A DNA stretch of 64,000 nucleotides from positions 722,836 to 786,835 of the forward strand of contig NZ_OCPC01000001.1 of NCBI RefSeq assembly GCF_900220985.1, given 5' to 3'. Positions within the stretch are counted from its first letter, which is position 1. Every line of letters begins with the position of its first letter. The translations under genes were made by a program, and so were the position numbers. Under the pieces are notes generated by a model. It did not search any database and had not been told where the DNA came from. It worked only from the letters and a program-made list of their open reading frames with translations. This document shows positions 1 to 7,965 of this stretch, piece by piece. The DNA is from Parahoeflea halophila. GTDB taxonomy: Bacteria > Pseudomonadota > Alphaproteobacteria > Rhizobiales > Rhizobiaceae.

Positions 1-530
1 GCGCTTTCACCCAGCCAGTCCGCCTCGCCTTCAAGCCGCGTCGAAGCACCTGCCACCAGGTCTGCCATCACCTGCTTGGCGTCAGCGGGATTGGCGAGCA
101 CCCAGCCTTCCGGCGGCTGATCCAGCGCGATCCCGAATCTGAGATCGCCGGCTGTGGTAATAGCGGCAAAGCCTTCGATGGCAGCAGCGATGTCCCGCGC
201 CAGATCATTGGCCCCGTGATGACCACCCAGCAGCGGAACCACGGCCGAACCATCTTCCGCGACTGACAGGACCGGCGGCTCGTTGAGCTTGTCCTGAAGC
301 TGCGGCGCCAGCAGGCGGATCACCGCGCCCGACGCCGTCAGTGCCACGATCGGCCGCCCGGTATTGAACAACACACCCAAATGTTTACCTGTGTCCGTAA
401 AGGTTGCGTCAACGGTTTGGGTGATACGCCGGGACAGTCCATGCACTTCGCCACCGATGGCTTCGGCAATACGCCGGGCCATCGGCAAGGCGGCTTCCGA
501 CAGGATGACGATAGCGGGAGATGTGGTCAT
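1..530 (-). CDS. cobJ: CbiG-like N-terminal part of precorrin-3B C17-methyltransferase (partial)
   Basis: The frame opens at an ATG that overlaps the stop of cobI (ATGA) and runs off the left edge, so only about 176 residues are visible. They resemble the N-terminal and middle parts of CbiG: an early ALTASGAVIRLLAP stretch and then a PLLGGHHGAN motif. In many Rhizobiales a CbiG-like domain is fused to the N-terminus of CobJ, which makes precorrin-4 by C17 methylation and ring contraction. Position next to cobI, cobL and cobH supports that reading. The methyltransferase domain itself lies outside the window, so a free-standing CbiG/CobE-type protein cannot be excluded. Confidence 0.75.
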   Translation of the reverse strand, partial: MTTSPAIVILSEAALPMARRIAEAIGGEVHGLSRRITQTVDATFTDTGKHLGVLFNTGRPIVALTASGAVIRLLAPQLQDKLNEPPVLSVAEDGSAVVPLLGGHHGANDLARDIAAAIEGFAAITTAGDLRFGIALDQPPEGWVLANPADAKQVMADLVAGASTRLEGEADWLGES

Positions 531-1255
531 GTTTTGCTCCCGGGCAACGATTGGATCCAGTCCTCGCCGCCCTTGTAGATCAGGATCATGGAAAAATACG
601 GGGCGGTTTCTTCCGCCACCTCGGCAAGCGGCATCAGCCGCTCGGTGCCAAGCGACACCCGTTCTGCATAAACTGCATGAGGTAGCAGATTCATCTTCGC
701 AATCAGCGCACGCAAACGCTTGAAATGCCTGCCGATTTTAATGATTGCTAATGCATCTGCGGCGTTGAATCGTTTTGTGAGCTCATCATCACAAAGCGGA
801 CCTGGCACGACGCTGAGCACATCGTTGCGTGCAGCCAGCGGACGCCCGGCCGCGCTCGCCGCCGCCATCATCGACGACACCCCCGGAACCACCTCGGTGG
901 GATAATCCGCTGCCAGCCGCTCAAACACATACATGAACGATCCGTAGAAGAAGGGATCGCCTTCGCACAGCACCGCCACGTCGCGGCCTGCATCCAGATG
1001 CGCAGCGATTTCGGTTGACGCCTTGTCATAGACATCGCGCGCAGGAAATCTCTCGGTCCGCATCGGCACGACGATCGGCACCTCGATCTGCCCGTCAGTC
1101 AGATGGGGCGCCGCAATCGAGCGCGCAAAGCTCGGCCCCGTGTCCGGAGCCGGCCAGGCGATCACCGTCACCCGCTGCAGGATCCGGTGCGCCTTCAGCG
1201 TGATGAGCTCCGGGTCGCCCGGACCAAGCCCGAGCCCGTAGAGTGTTCCGCTCAT
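527..1255 (-). CDS. cobI: precorrin-2 C20-methyltransferase
   Basis: This 242-residue protein has the tetrapyrrole methylase fold. The N-terminal loop LYGLGLGPGDPELITLKA is the SAM/substrate signature of CobI/CbiL, and a CEGDPFFYGSF motif near residue 95-105 is the conserved second SAM loop. It methylates C20 of precorrin-2 with SAM to give precorrin-3A, an early step of the aerobic corrin ring pathway in the cytoplasm. Its ATG overlaps the cobL stop by four bases and its stop overlaps the cobJ start by four bases, so translation is probably coupled along the operon. Length is normal for the family. Confidence 0.95.
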   Translation of the reverse strand: MSGTLYGLGLGPGDPELITLKAHRILQRVTVIAWPAPDTGPSFARSIAAPHLTDGQIEVPIVVPMRTERFPARDVYDKASTEIAAHLDAGRDVAVLCEGDPFFYGSFMYVFERLAADYPTEVVPGVSSMMAAASAAGRPLAARNDVLSVVPGPLCDDELTKRFNAADALAIIKIGRHFKRLRALIAKMNLLPHAVYAERVSLGTERLMPLAEVAEETAPYFSMILIYKGGEDWIQSLPGSKT

Positions 1256-2493
1256 CGATCCAGACCCTTTGTCACCGACCAGATCGTCACCGGCATCATT
1301 GGCTTCCAGCCAAGATAGCGGCCGACCGGTTCGGCACGGCTCACCTGCATGCGGATCAGGTCTCCGCCATGCACCGATTGCAACGCGAACAGACGTGCCT
1401 CGCCTTCCACCGTCACGGCATTCGCAGCCATCCGGCCGTGCGGCCTTAACGCCTCCCAGCAGGTCTCGAACACGCCCTCATTGGAAATCCCGCCGCCGAT
1501 GAAAACCGCATCCGGCGCCTTGAGATCGGCAAGCGCATCCGGCGCGGTTCCGGCAACGATATCGAGACCTGGCGCGCCGAGAGTCATCGCATTGTGTGCC
1601 GCCATCGTCCGGCGCGCCTCGCTAGCTTCAATGGCAATGGCCCGGGCTCCGCGCGCAGCCCGAATCCATTCGATCCCGATCGAGCCGCAGCCCGCACCGA
1701 CATCCCACAGCAGGCCACCGGGCACCGGCCCGAGCCGCGCCAGCGTCACCGCTCGCACCTCTCGCTTGGTCAGTTGCCCGTCATGCTCGAAAGCGTCATC
1801 CGGCAGCCCGGGGACCGATGGCAGCAGCACCGCTCCCGGCTGCGCCTCGCAGGCAATCGCCAGCGTGTTGAAATCGGCAAGAGGAGGTTTTTCGGCGGCA
1901 ATCCTGTCAGCCCGCATCACCCGCAGGCGTTCGTCCGGCCCGCCCATATGCTCAAGCACATGCATTTCCGAGCGGCCATAGCCGCGGGCGCTCAGGATCT
2001 GCGCTGCCTCGATCACCGTCTGCCCGCCTGAGGTCAGCGCGATGATCCTCGCGCCGGGTTGCACATGCGAGGCAAGCCCATGCACCGACCGCCCATGCAG
2101 CGAGATCATCGCCACATCCTGCAGCGCCCAGCCGAGCCGTGCCGCAGCCAGCGAAAACGCTGAAGGCGCTGGAACCACGCGCATCTCGGAGGCTTCCACC
2201 TGGCGCATCAAGGTGGCGCCGACGCCAAAAAACATCGGGTCTCCGGTCGCAAGAATGGTCACCGGTGTGCCGCGCCGCGCCATCACCAGGGCGATGGTTT
2301 CCTTGATACCGAAGGTCCAGGCAATGGTTTCGCGTGTCCCGCAGTCTGTTCGGACCAGCACCCGTTCCGGTGCGATGATCGTCTCTGCCGCATCAAACAG
2401 CGTGCGCGCTGCCGGCGTCAGGCTGTCGAGCCCGTTGTCGCCGATACCGATTATGGTGAGCCAGGGCGCTTTGGTCCCCGAACTGCTAGCCAT
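1252..2493 (-). CDS. cobL: precorrin-6Y C5,15-methyltransferase (decarboxylating)
   Basis: This is a two-domain CobL. The N-terminal half is a CbiE-type tetrapyrrole methylase (early [16 protein letters not shown], later [11 protein letters not shown]). The C-terminal half is a CbiT-type SAM methyltransferase ([16 protein letters not shown]). Together they methylate C5 and C15 and decarboxylate the acetate side chain of precorrin-6B to give precorrin-8X. I start it at the ATG of MASSSGTK, giving about 413 residues and an 8-base overlap with cobH. An upstream ATG at 2520 would add nine residues and overlap cobH by 35 bases. Its 3' end overlaps cobI by four bases. Confidence 0.95.
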   Translation of the reverse strand: MASSSGTKAPWLTIIGIGDNGLDSLTPAARTLFDAAETIIAPERVLVRTDCGTRETIAWTFGIKETIALVMARRGTPVTILATGDPMFFGVGATLMRQVEASEMRVVPAPSAFSLAAARLGWALQDVAMISLHGRSVHGLASHVQPGARIIALTSGGQTVIEAAQILSARGYGRSEMHVLEHMGGPDERLRVMRADRIAAEKPPLADFNTLAIACEAQPGAVLLPSVPGLPDDAFEHDGQLTKREVRAVTLARLGPVPGGLLWDVGAGCGSIGIEWIRAARGARAIAIEASEARRTMAAHNAMTLGAPGLDIVAGTAPDALADLKAPDAVFIGGGISNEGVFETCWEALRPHGRMAANAVTVEGEARLFALQSVHGGDLIRMQVSRAEPVGRYLGWKPMMPVTIWSVTKGLDR

Positions 2494-3127
2494 GTCCTTC
2501 GAGCCCCCCGGCCAGCGCATTGACGGCGGAGCTTGCCAGCGCGCTGCCGCCGCGCCGACCTTTTACCGCCAGGAATTCGACGCCACGCGGATCAGCCGTA
2601 AGCGCTTCCTTGCTTTCAACCGCACCGACAAAGCCCACCGGCACACCGATGATGGCAGCCGGTCGTGGCGCGCCCGCATCGATCAGCTCCAGCAGCCGGA
2701 ACAGCGCCGTCGGCGCATTTCCGATGGCAATCACCGCGCCCTCCATGCGCTCAGCCCAGAGATCAACCTGCGCCGCAGACCGGGTGGTCTGGTCTCGCGC
2801 AGCGATCTCGCGCACCCGCGGATCATTGAGCAGGCAGGCCACCTCGTTGCCCGCAGGCATCAGCCGCGAAATCACACCATGCCGCACCATCTCCACATCG
2901 CACAGCACCGGCGCACCGGCCTCAAGCGCCGCTCTGGCAGCGAGTGCGAAACCCGGCGAAACCACGATGTCATCGGCCAGATCAACCATGCCGCAGGCAT
3001 GGATCATCCGCACCACCACCGAACGGGTCCCCGCATCAAAGCGCGCAAGATCCGCCTCCGCCTGAATGATGGCAAAGGACTTCCGGTAGATTTCCGCCGG
3101 GTCAAGAATGGGCGCAAAGGCGCTCAT
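2486..3127 (-). CDS. cobH: precorrin-8X methylmutase
   Basis: This 213-residue protein matches CobH/CbiC in length and conserved blocks: the RMIHACGM segment with its catalytic-type histidine near residue 43, the [13 protein letters not shown] block and the [13 protein letters not shown] block. It moves the C11 methyl group to C12, turning precorrin-8X into hydrogenobyrinic acid. It starts three bases after the cbiX stop and overlaps cobL, so it belongs to the cbiX-cobH-cobL-cobI-cobJ transcription unit. Confidence 0.95.
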   Translation of the reverse strand: MSAFAPILDPAEIYRKSFAIIQAEADLARFDAGTRSVVVRMIHACGMVDLADDIVVSPGFALAARAALEAGAPVLCDVEMVRHGVISRLMPAGNEVACLLNDPRVREIAARDQTTRSAAQVDLWAERMEGAVIAIGNAPTALFRLLELIDAGAPRPAAIIGVPVGFVGAVESKEALTADPRGVEFLAVKGRRGGSALASSAVNALAGGLEGHG

Positions 3128-3130
3128 GCC

Positions 3131-4375
3131 TCAGCTCTTCTTCTTTTCCATCGACCGCGGCCCGTGCGGATGGTCGGCATGCGGATAGGGATGGTGATGA
3201 TGGTCATGCGAATGGCCATGATCATGAGAATGATCGTGACCGTGCCCATGGTCATGCAGGTGTCCGTGGCTGTGCCCATGGTCATGTCCATGGCTGTGCC
3301 CGTGCGCATGACCATGGGTACGGCCGTGACCGTGGGAGTGGTCATGCACCGGCTCGAGCGGAGCCGGGCTCGCGTGGCTGTGCACCGGCGTCCAGGGCAG
3401 GCCATGCTGCTTGCAGAATTCCTCATCCCGGCACGAGGCATCGCAATCACCGTTGCAGGGACAATCCTCGAGCCCGCCGCCGATGCCTTCGACATGGTGG
3501 TGATGGCTTTCCTGCGGCAGCCCGACTTCGGCCTCGAAACCGAGCACCTGTTCGCGGTACTTGCACATCTGGCAGTTCATCAGCGCCTGCCCATCCATGA
3601 TCTCCTGCACCCGGTCCTGGAAGGTGTCGAGCACCAGCGGATGGTCGCTGAGATAGGACGCCTTGATGAACTGGATCTCCGGATGGTTTGCAGCCACCGC
3701 ATCGGTCTCCGAGTAGATCCGCTTGACCAGCACGCCTGTGAACAGGAAGTAGGGGAACACGATAATGCGCTTGTAGCCGAGCTTGGCCGCGTGGCTCAGC
3801 CCCGGACCGACCAGCGGAAAGGTGACGCCGGAATAGCAGGTTTCGGCCCAGCCGAAGCCAAATCCTTCCCACAGCATCCGCATCACCTTGGCCGCGTTGG
3901 AATTGGCGTCGGGATCGGAGGAGCCGCGGCCGACCACCATCAAGAGCGTGTCATGGATCGCAACCTCGCCGTGCTCCCTGTTCGCCGTGTCGAGCGCCGC
4001 CTGGATCCGTTCGCCGGCGGCGCGGATCATCTTCAGGTCGATGCCCAGTTCCCGGCCGTAGCTGATCACAATTCCGGGATTTTGCGCCTGATATGTGTTG
4101 AGCACCGAAGGAATGTCATTCTTGGCGTGCCCGGCGGCAAACAGCATGCCCGGCACCGCAAGGACCCGGGTGACGCCCTTGGCGCGAAGCCGGTCGAGAC
4201 CTTCGGCAATTACCGGGTTGCAGAATTCTAGGTAGCCATATTCGACATGAGTGTCCGGATACCTTGCCTTCAGCCCCTCCGCCACGGTGGCGAATTCTCG
4301 GGCTGCGTTCTGGTTGCGGCTGCCATGGCCGCACACCATGATACCCGTCGTTTCCGGAATCAGAGGCTTGTTCAC
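3131..4375 (-). CDS. cbiX: CbiX-type sirohydrochlorin cobalt chelatase with His-rich tail
   Basis: This 414-residue protein begins with a CbiX/chelatase domain (IMVCGHGSR with the metal-binding histidine near residue 17) and has a second chelatase half around residues 140-260. An MNCQMCKYREQ motif near residue 267 fits the Cys pair that carries an Fe-S centre in long CbiX proteins. More Cys follow (CPCNGDC, CRDEEFC). The last 70 or so residues are almost pure His/Gly/Asp repeats, likely a metal reservoir. CbiX inserts cobalt early, whereas the cobN nearby inserts it late, so having both is unusual. The protein may instead act in cobalt storage or delivery. It lies four bases after the small membrane protein gene. 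Confidence 0.9.
   Translation of the reverse strand: MNKPLIPETTGIMVCGHGSRNQNAAREFATVAEGLKARYPDTHVEYGYLEFCNPVIAEGLDRLRAKGVTRVLAVPGMLFAAGHAKNDIPSVLNTYQAQNPGIVISYGRELGIDLKMIRAAGERIQAALDTANREHGEVAIHDTLLMVVGRGSSDPDANSNAAKVMRMLWEGFGFGWAETCYSGVTFPLVGPGLSHAAKLGYKRIIVFPYFLFTGVLVKRIYSETDAVAANHPEIQFIKASYLSDHPLVLDTFQDRVQEIMDGQALMNCQMCKYREQVLGFEAEVGLPQESHHHHVEGIGGGLEDCPCNGDCDASCRDEEFCKQHGLPWTPVHSHASPAPLEPVHDHSHGHGRTHGHAHGHSHGHDHGHSHGHLHDHGHGHDHSHDHGHSHDHHHHPYPHADHPHGPRSMEKKKS
3170..3352. repeat. imperfect CATG/His-codon repeats in cbiX
   Basis: About 180 bases are built of short units related to catggtcatg/ccatgg, encoding the alternating His-Gly/His-Ser/His-Asp tail of CbiX on the minus strand. Such low-complexity DNA is prone to slippage, so tail length is likely variable between strains. 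The units are imperfect, which shows they are old or under codon drift rather than freshly expanded. Confidence 0.75.
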
Positions 4376-4378
4376 GGC

Positions 4379-4618
4379 TCAGGCCTCCGAAGCTTCGGGC
4401 TGCTTGCCGTCGTCGGCCTGGTCCGAAGTCTTCTTGGCCGTAGCCTTGCCCTTGCTGCCGCGCTTGAGTGCCCAGGCCGCGACCGCGCCGGCTGCCGCTG
4501 CGGCCGCCCAGCCGACCCAGTGCGAATGGCCGGCCAGATCACCCACATGCCCGCCATGGGCAAATGCGGCACCAGCGCCAACAACAGAGAAAACAGCAGA
4601 AACAGCAAGAATGCGCAT
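4379..4618 (-). CDS. small secreted/membrane protein (DUF6732-like) beside cbiX
   Basis: This is a 79-residue protein starting MRILAVSAVFS, chosen because a clear GGAGG Shine-Dalgarno lies just upstream. An ATG at 4651 would add eleven unlikely residues. It has a signal peptide ending near AAFAHGG, a His-containing segment (HGGHVGDLAGHSHW), one Ala-rich membrane helix (about residues 35-50) and a charged cytoplasmic tail. Small proteins of this shape occur beside cobalt/cobalamin genes in alphaproteobacteria; I recall the label DUF6732 but cannot confirm it. The His-rich exposed segment and position as first gene before cbiX suggest a role in cobalt handling. This is inference. Confidence 0.75.
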   Translation of the reverse strand: MRILAVSAVFSVVGAGAAFAHGGHVGDLAGHSHWVGWAAAAAAGAVAAWALKRGSKGKATAKKTSDQADDGKQPEASEA

Positions 4619-4886
4619 GGGGACCTCCGGACAACGTGACAAAGCAAGCACGAAACGCCGGATGAAGAGATGCGGGCCCCAGTGGAGCAGATCTCATCCT
4701 ACCGAACCGGACAGCCCCGGGGTTGGCCCTTGAGTTAAGTCAGCCGCACCGGAATATCTCTCAGCCTGTCATCAGGCGCCGTCGCACATGCGCCGAGTCA
4801 TAGGGGTTAAGGTTTTTGAGGTCAAACCCCGATTGCGCCAGCTGCGCGCTGATCTGCGCCACGGCAGAATTTCGAACAGTTTGATG

Positions 4887-5309
4887 TTACGAGAACCCCA
4901 GCCGCCTGGCCGTTGCCTCGAACAGGCGCCGCTCGCGCTCGTCAACCTCACCATTCGCCTTGGCCACGATGGCCAGATGATCAAGAATCTCGCGTTTGCG
5001 TTCGACGCTCAGATCGGCCAGCATTTCGGCGGCCTGCGCATCGGTGGTCTCGTAACCGAAATCATTGAGATATTTGAGGATATCGGTCAGCTCACTGCCA
5101 TCGAGGCCCAACAGCCTTGTGCAGATCGCTGCAAAAGCATCGGCTTCTGCCGGTTCGACCGACTTGTCGGCGAACGACATTCTCACCAGCAGCAGCAGCT
5201 CCGCCGTCAGCACCGGGTCATGCGCCACCTTGCTCAGCGAGCTGCTCTGATCGAGGAATGCCCGGACCCGCTCGCCAAAACTAGGGGAATCGCCTGCTGC
5301 CTCACTCAT
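4887..5309 (-). CDS. TerB-domain protein, second of tandem pair
   Basis: A 140-residue, all-helical acidic protein. Its pattern of DPVLTAELLLLVRMSFADKSVEPAEADAF and then VAKANGEVDERERRLFEATARRLG matches the TerB/DjlA N-terminal fold, with acidic residues that bind metal in TerB. TerB proteins are linked to tellurite resistance and envelope stress, but no other ter genes are present here, so the function is unknown. It overlaps the upstream TerB gene by four bases and so is co-translated. The two probably arose by duplication and diverged strongly. Confidence 0.75.
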   Translation of the reverse strand: MSEAAGDSPSFGERVRAFLDQSSSLSKVAHDPVLTAELLLLVRMSFADKSVEPAEADAFAAICTRLLGLDGSELTDILKYLNDFGYETTDAQAAEMLADLSVERKREILDHLAIVAKANGEVDERERRLFEATARRLGFS

Positions 5310-5785
5310 GATCCTGCCCTTTTTTCCTCGATCGAACCAGGCGCGCGTTCCACCACCGGCAGGCCCGGTTCCAGTCCAAGCAGATCACCCATCCTGCGAA
5401 TCAGCTTGCTATCGCATTCGTCCGCGTTTGAGCTTGCGCGCGCAATCTCCACCATGTTCCCAAGAAGGGTGGTTCGCGCCTTCATGTCAAGCTGAGCAAG
5501 CAGCGTGAAGGCCTTGGCATCGCAAGACCGTGCTTTGGGTGAATCGAGCAGCACATGCAGCTCGCGCATGTCGCGACGGTTTATGCCGAAATTCTCCTCG
5601 CATATGCGTTCGAAAGCGGTGAGTTGGGATGGCTGAACCACGCCATCCGCAAGCACGATCCGGAACAGCACAAGGATTTCCGCCAGCACAACAGGATCTT
5701 CGGCAATCTGTCCCAGCGCGCCCGGCAACTTGGGCTCTGGATCAAAAAAATGCGCGATCGAGGCCATGAGAATTTTCAACAACAA
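5306..5785 (-). CDS. TerB-domain protein, first of tandem pair
   Basis: A 159-residue helical protein with the same layout as its downstream neighbour: a DPVVLAEILVLFRIVLADGVVQPSQLTAFERI block (residues about 30-60) and a later IARASSNADECDSKLIRRMGDLLGL block. These correspond to the two metal-binding helix-loop segments of TerB. The C-terminal 20 residues are a charged tail. It is divergent from the TauE-like gene across about 130 bases. I can see no catalytic motif; its role is unknown. Confidence 0.75.
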   Translation of the reverse strand: MLLKILMASIAHFFDPEPKLPGALGQIAEDPVVLAEILVLFRIVLADGVVQPSQLTAFERICEENFGINRRDMRELHVLLDSPKARSCDAKAFTLLAQLDMKARTTLLGNMVEIARASSNADECDSKLIRRMGDLLGLEPGLPVVERAPGSIEEKRAGS

Positions 5786-5915
5786 GGCTCCCCTAGGGCA
5801 GCAGCAAACCCAAGCATTGAAAAAACTTAATGCGTCGCTTCCGATTGTCCAGTTTCATTCGCCATGCCATAGGTCTCGGCGCATTCCTGCCGTAGCTCCC
5901 GCCAAAGGCCCGTCG

Positions 5916-6701
5916 ATGGAAGATTTGACGCTCACGCTGACCTTGCTGCTGCTCGGTGCAGCTTTTCTCGCCGGATTCGTGGATTCGATCGCCGGCGGCG
6001 GTGGCCTGATCACGGTGCCGGCGCTGCTTCTGGCCGGGTTCTCCCCCGTCGAAGCCCTCGGCACCAACAAGCTGCAGGGACTTTTCGGCTCCAGCTCGGC
6101 AACACTCACCTATGCCCGAAAGGGCCATGTCGATCTCAAGGCGCAACTTCCCTCCGCGGCCCTGTCCGCAGCTGGATCGGCGCTCGGGGCCCTACTCGCT
6201 ACGGTTATCCCCGGCGACATCTTCCGCGCCTTCCTGCCGTTTCTGCTGGTCGCTATCGCGTTCTATTTCGCATTCAAACCGAATATGGGCGATGTCGATC
6301 GCGTCCGCCGCCTGTCGCCGTTCCTGTTCGGGCTGACGATTGTGCCGCTCATCGGCTTCTACGACGGCGTCTTCGGCCCCGGCGCGGGTTCCTTCTTCAT
6401 GCTCGCCTGTGTTGCTCTGGCCGGATACGGCTTGCTCAAGGCCACGGCCCACACCAAGCTCCTGAACTTCGCTTCCAATCTCGGCGGCTTTGCCATATTC
6501 GCACTTGTCGGCGTCATCTCGTGGAAAGTCGGACTGATGATGGGCCTCGCCCAGTTCGCGGGCGCGCAAGTGGGGTCACGGCTGGCGATGAAGAACGGCG
6601 CCAAAATCATCAAGCCGCTGCTGGTGATCACCTGCGTTGCGCTTGCCGGCAAACTGGCCAGCGATCCGGTAAATCCTGTGCGGGTCCTGCTCGGGTTCTG
6701 A
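5916..6701 (+). CDS. TauE/SafE-family membrane permease
   Basis: The protein of about 261 residues has roughly eight hydrophobic helices and the family's early motif DSIAGGGGLITVPALLLAGF, repeated in weaker form in the second half (YDGVFGPGAGSFFM). I start it at MEDLTLTL because the open frame upstream is not membrane-like. TauE/SafE proteins export or import small anions such as sulfite or sulfoacetate, and some members lie in cobalt gene clusters. Placement between cob genes hints at cobalt or a precursor as cargo, but the direction is opposite to the cob operons, so the link is only positional. Confidence 0.85.
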   Translation: MEDLTLTLTLLLLGAAFLAGFVDSIAGGGGLITVPALLLAGFSPVEALGTNKLQGLFGSSSATLTYARKGHVDLKAQLPSAALSAAGSALGALLATVIPGDIFRAFLPFLLVAIAFYFAFKPNMGDVDRVRRLSPFLFGLTIVPLIGFYDGVFGPGAGSFFMLACVALAGYGLLKATAHTKLLNFASNLGGFAIFALVGVISWKVGLMMGLAQFAGAQVGSRLAMKNGAKIIKPLLVITCVALAGKLASDPVNPVRVLLGF

Positions 6702-6805
6702 CCGGTCTCAGGACACGGCAGGAAGACCGGCACCGGCCGCAAACACCACCGCCATCAGCGCCCAGAATTGGGAGCTTGCAGAAAGGCTCGTGGCCACTTC
6801 CCGGG

Positions 6806-7459
6806 TCAGAACTCCACGCCGATCTGTGCCTTCACCCCGGAGCGGAACGGATGCTTGATCATTTCCATCTCGGTGACCAGATCTGCAAACTCGATCAGCT
6901 CATCCTTGGCGTTGCGGCCTGTGAGAACAACATGAGTCATGGCTGGCTTCTCGGCTTCCAGGAAGGCCATCACCTCGTTGACGTCGAGATAGTCATAGCG
7001 CAGGGCGATGTTGATCTCGTCGAGCAACACCATCGAATTGCGCTCGTCGCGGATCAGCTCCTTGGCCTTCTCCCAGGCGGCTTGCGCCATTTCAGTGTCG
7101 CGGGCCTTGTCCTGGGTTTCCCAGGTAAACCCCTCGCCCATGGTGTGAAACTGGCAAAGGTCGGAGAAATGTTTGAGGATCAGGTCCCGTTCGCCCGTCG
7201 ACATCGCACCCTTGATGAACTGCACCACCGCACACGGCTTGCCATGGGCGATGTGCCTGAAGATCATGCCGAAGGCTGCGGATGACTTGCCCTTGCCCTT
7301 GCCGGTGTGAACGATCACCAGGCCCTTCTCGCCGGTCTTGGTGGCCATGATCTTCTCGCGCGCCACCTTCTTCTTTGCCATTTTCTCGGCGTGGCGGGCA
7401 TTGAGTTCTTCCTCGCTCATGCCGTCGGTGATCTTTCCGCGTTCGCTCATCTCATCCAT
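6806..7459 (-). CDS. cobO: cob(I)yrinic acid a,c-diamide adenosyltransferase
   Basis: A 217-residue CobA/CobO-type adenosyltransferase. The P-loop GKGKGKSSAAFG is near residues 53-64, followed by VQFIKGAMSTGE and the VLLDEINIALRYDYL and VVLTGRNAKDELIEFADLVTEME blocks typical of the family. It transfers the adenosyl group of ATP to the reduced corrinoid to make the Co-C bond. It is the last gene of the riboswitch-led operon, 44 bases after the GNAT gene. A second in-frame ATG three codons later is an alternative start. Confidence 0.95.
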   Translation of the reverse strand: MDEMSERGKITDGMSEEELNARHAEKMAKKKVAREKIMATKTGEKGLVIVHTGKGKGKSSAAFGMIFRHIAHGKPCAVVQFIKGAMSTGERDLILKHFSDLCQFHTMGEGFTWETQDKARDTEMAQAAWEKAKELIRDERNSMVLLDEINIALRYDYLDVNEVMAFLEAEKPAMTHVVLTGRNAKDELIEFADLVTEMEMIKHPFRSGVKAQIGVEF

Positions 7460-7503
7460 CCCTGTTCATCATCATTTCACGCAAGCCGACAGAGCCGCTT
7501 CGT

Positions 7504-7956
7504 TTAATCGCATTGAGCCTGCACACCCCCGGCGAGGTCAAAGGTCTTGGCAAACCAGATCCGCTGGGGTGCGCCGCCATGGGCGGGCAACCGGCCGCAT
7601 TCCTCATAGCCAAGGCTTTCATAAAACCTTGGCGCCTGAAACTCGAACGTGTCGAGATAGACCCCGACATGCCCCCTTTGCCGGGCGATCTCTTCAGCCT
7701 TTGCCAGCAGCTTCCGGCCGATGCCGCTGCCACGCTGCTCCTCGGGGACCCCAAGCAGCTTGACGAACAACCAGCGCTGCACCGAATGCGCCGTCAATCC
7801 GCCGGCCAGCCGGCCCTCGGTGTCAACCGCCTTGAGATGCAGCGGCACCGGATCAAACGGATGGCCACGCCGGGCCGCCGGTTCGTCCACGATTGCCTCG
7901 ATCATTGCGGCAAATTCCGGATCACCGGTTTCGTCGACTGTGATCTCAAGTGTCAT
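7504..7956 (-). CDS. GNAT-family N-acetyltransferase
   Basis: A 150-residue GNAT acetyltransferase. The acetyl-CoA loop VPEEQRGSGIGRKLLAKAEEIARQRG lies near residues 73-100, followed by the LDTFEFQAPRFYESLGYEECG block typical of small-molecule GNATs. The ATG at 7956 has an ideal AAGGAG site; a GTG at 7962 is too close to it. It is nine bases after cobN and upstream of cobO. The substrate is unknown and no known step of cobalamin synthesis needs it. Confidence 0.85.
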   Translation of the reverse strand: MTLEITVDETGDPEFAAMIEAIVDEPAARRGHPFDPVPLHLKAVDTEGRLAGGLTAHSVQRWLFVKLLGVPEEQRGSGIGRKLLAKAEEIARQRGHVGVYLDTFEFQAPRFYESLGYEECGRLPAHGGAPQRIWFAKTFDLAGGVQAQCD

Positions 7957-7965
7957 GAACACTCC

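Noticed and set aside
2042-4231. Very long plus-strand open frame (729 codons) opposite the cobL/cobH/cbiX genes
   Set aside because: Its product is low-complexity and Arg/His/Met-rich, and the three minus-strand genes beneath it are clearly conserved enzymes. High GC with third-position bias gives long antisense frames.
4619-4886. Possible second cobalamin riboswitch before the cbiX operon
   Set aside because: No B12 box like AGCCAGGAGACCTGCC and no ordered aptamer blocks on the minus strand; only a stray CCACTG.
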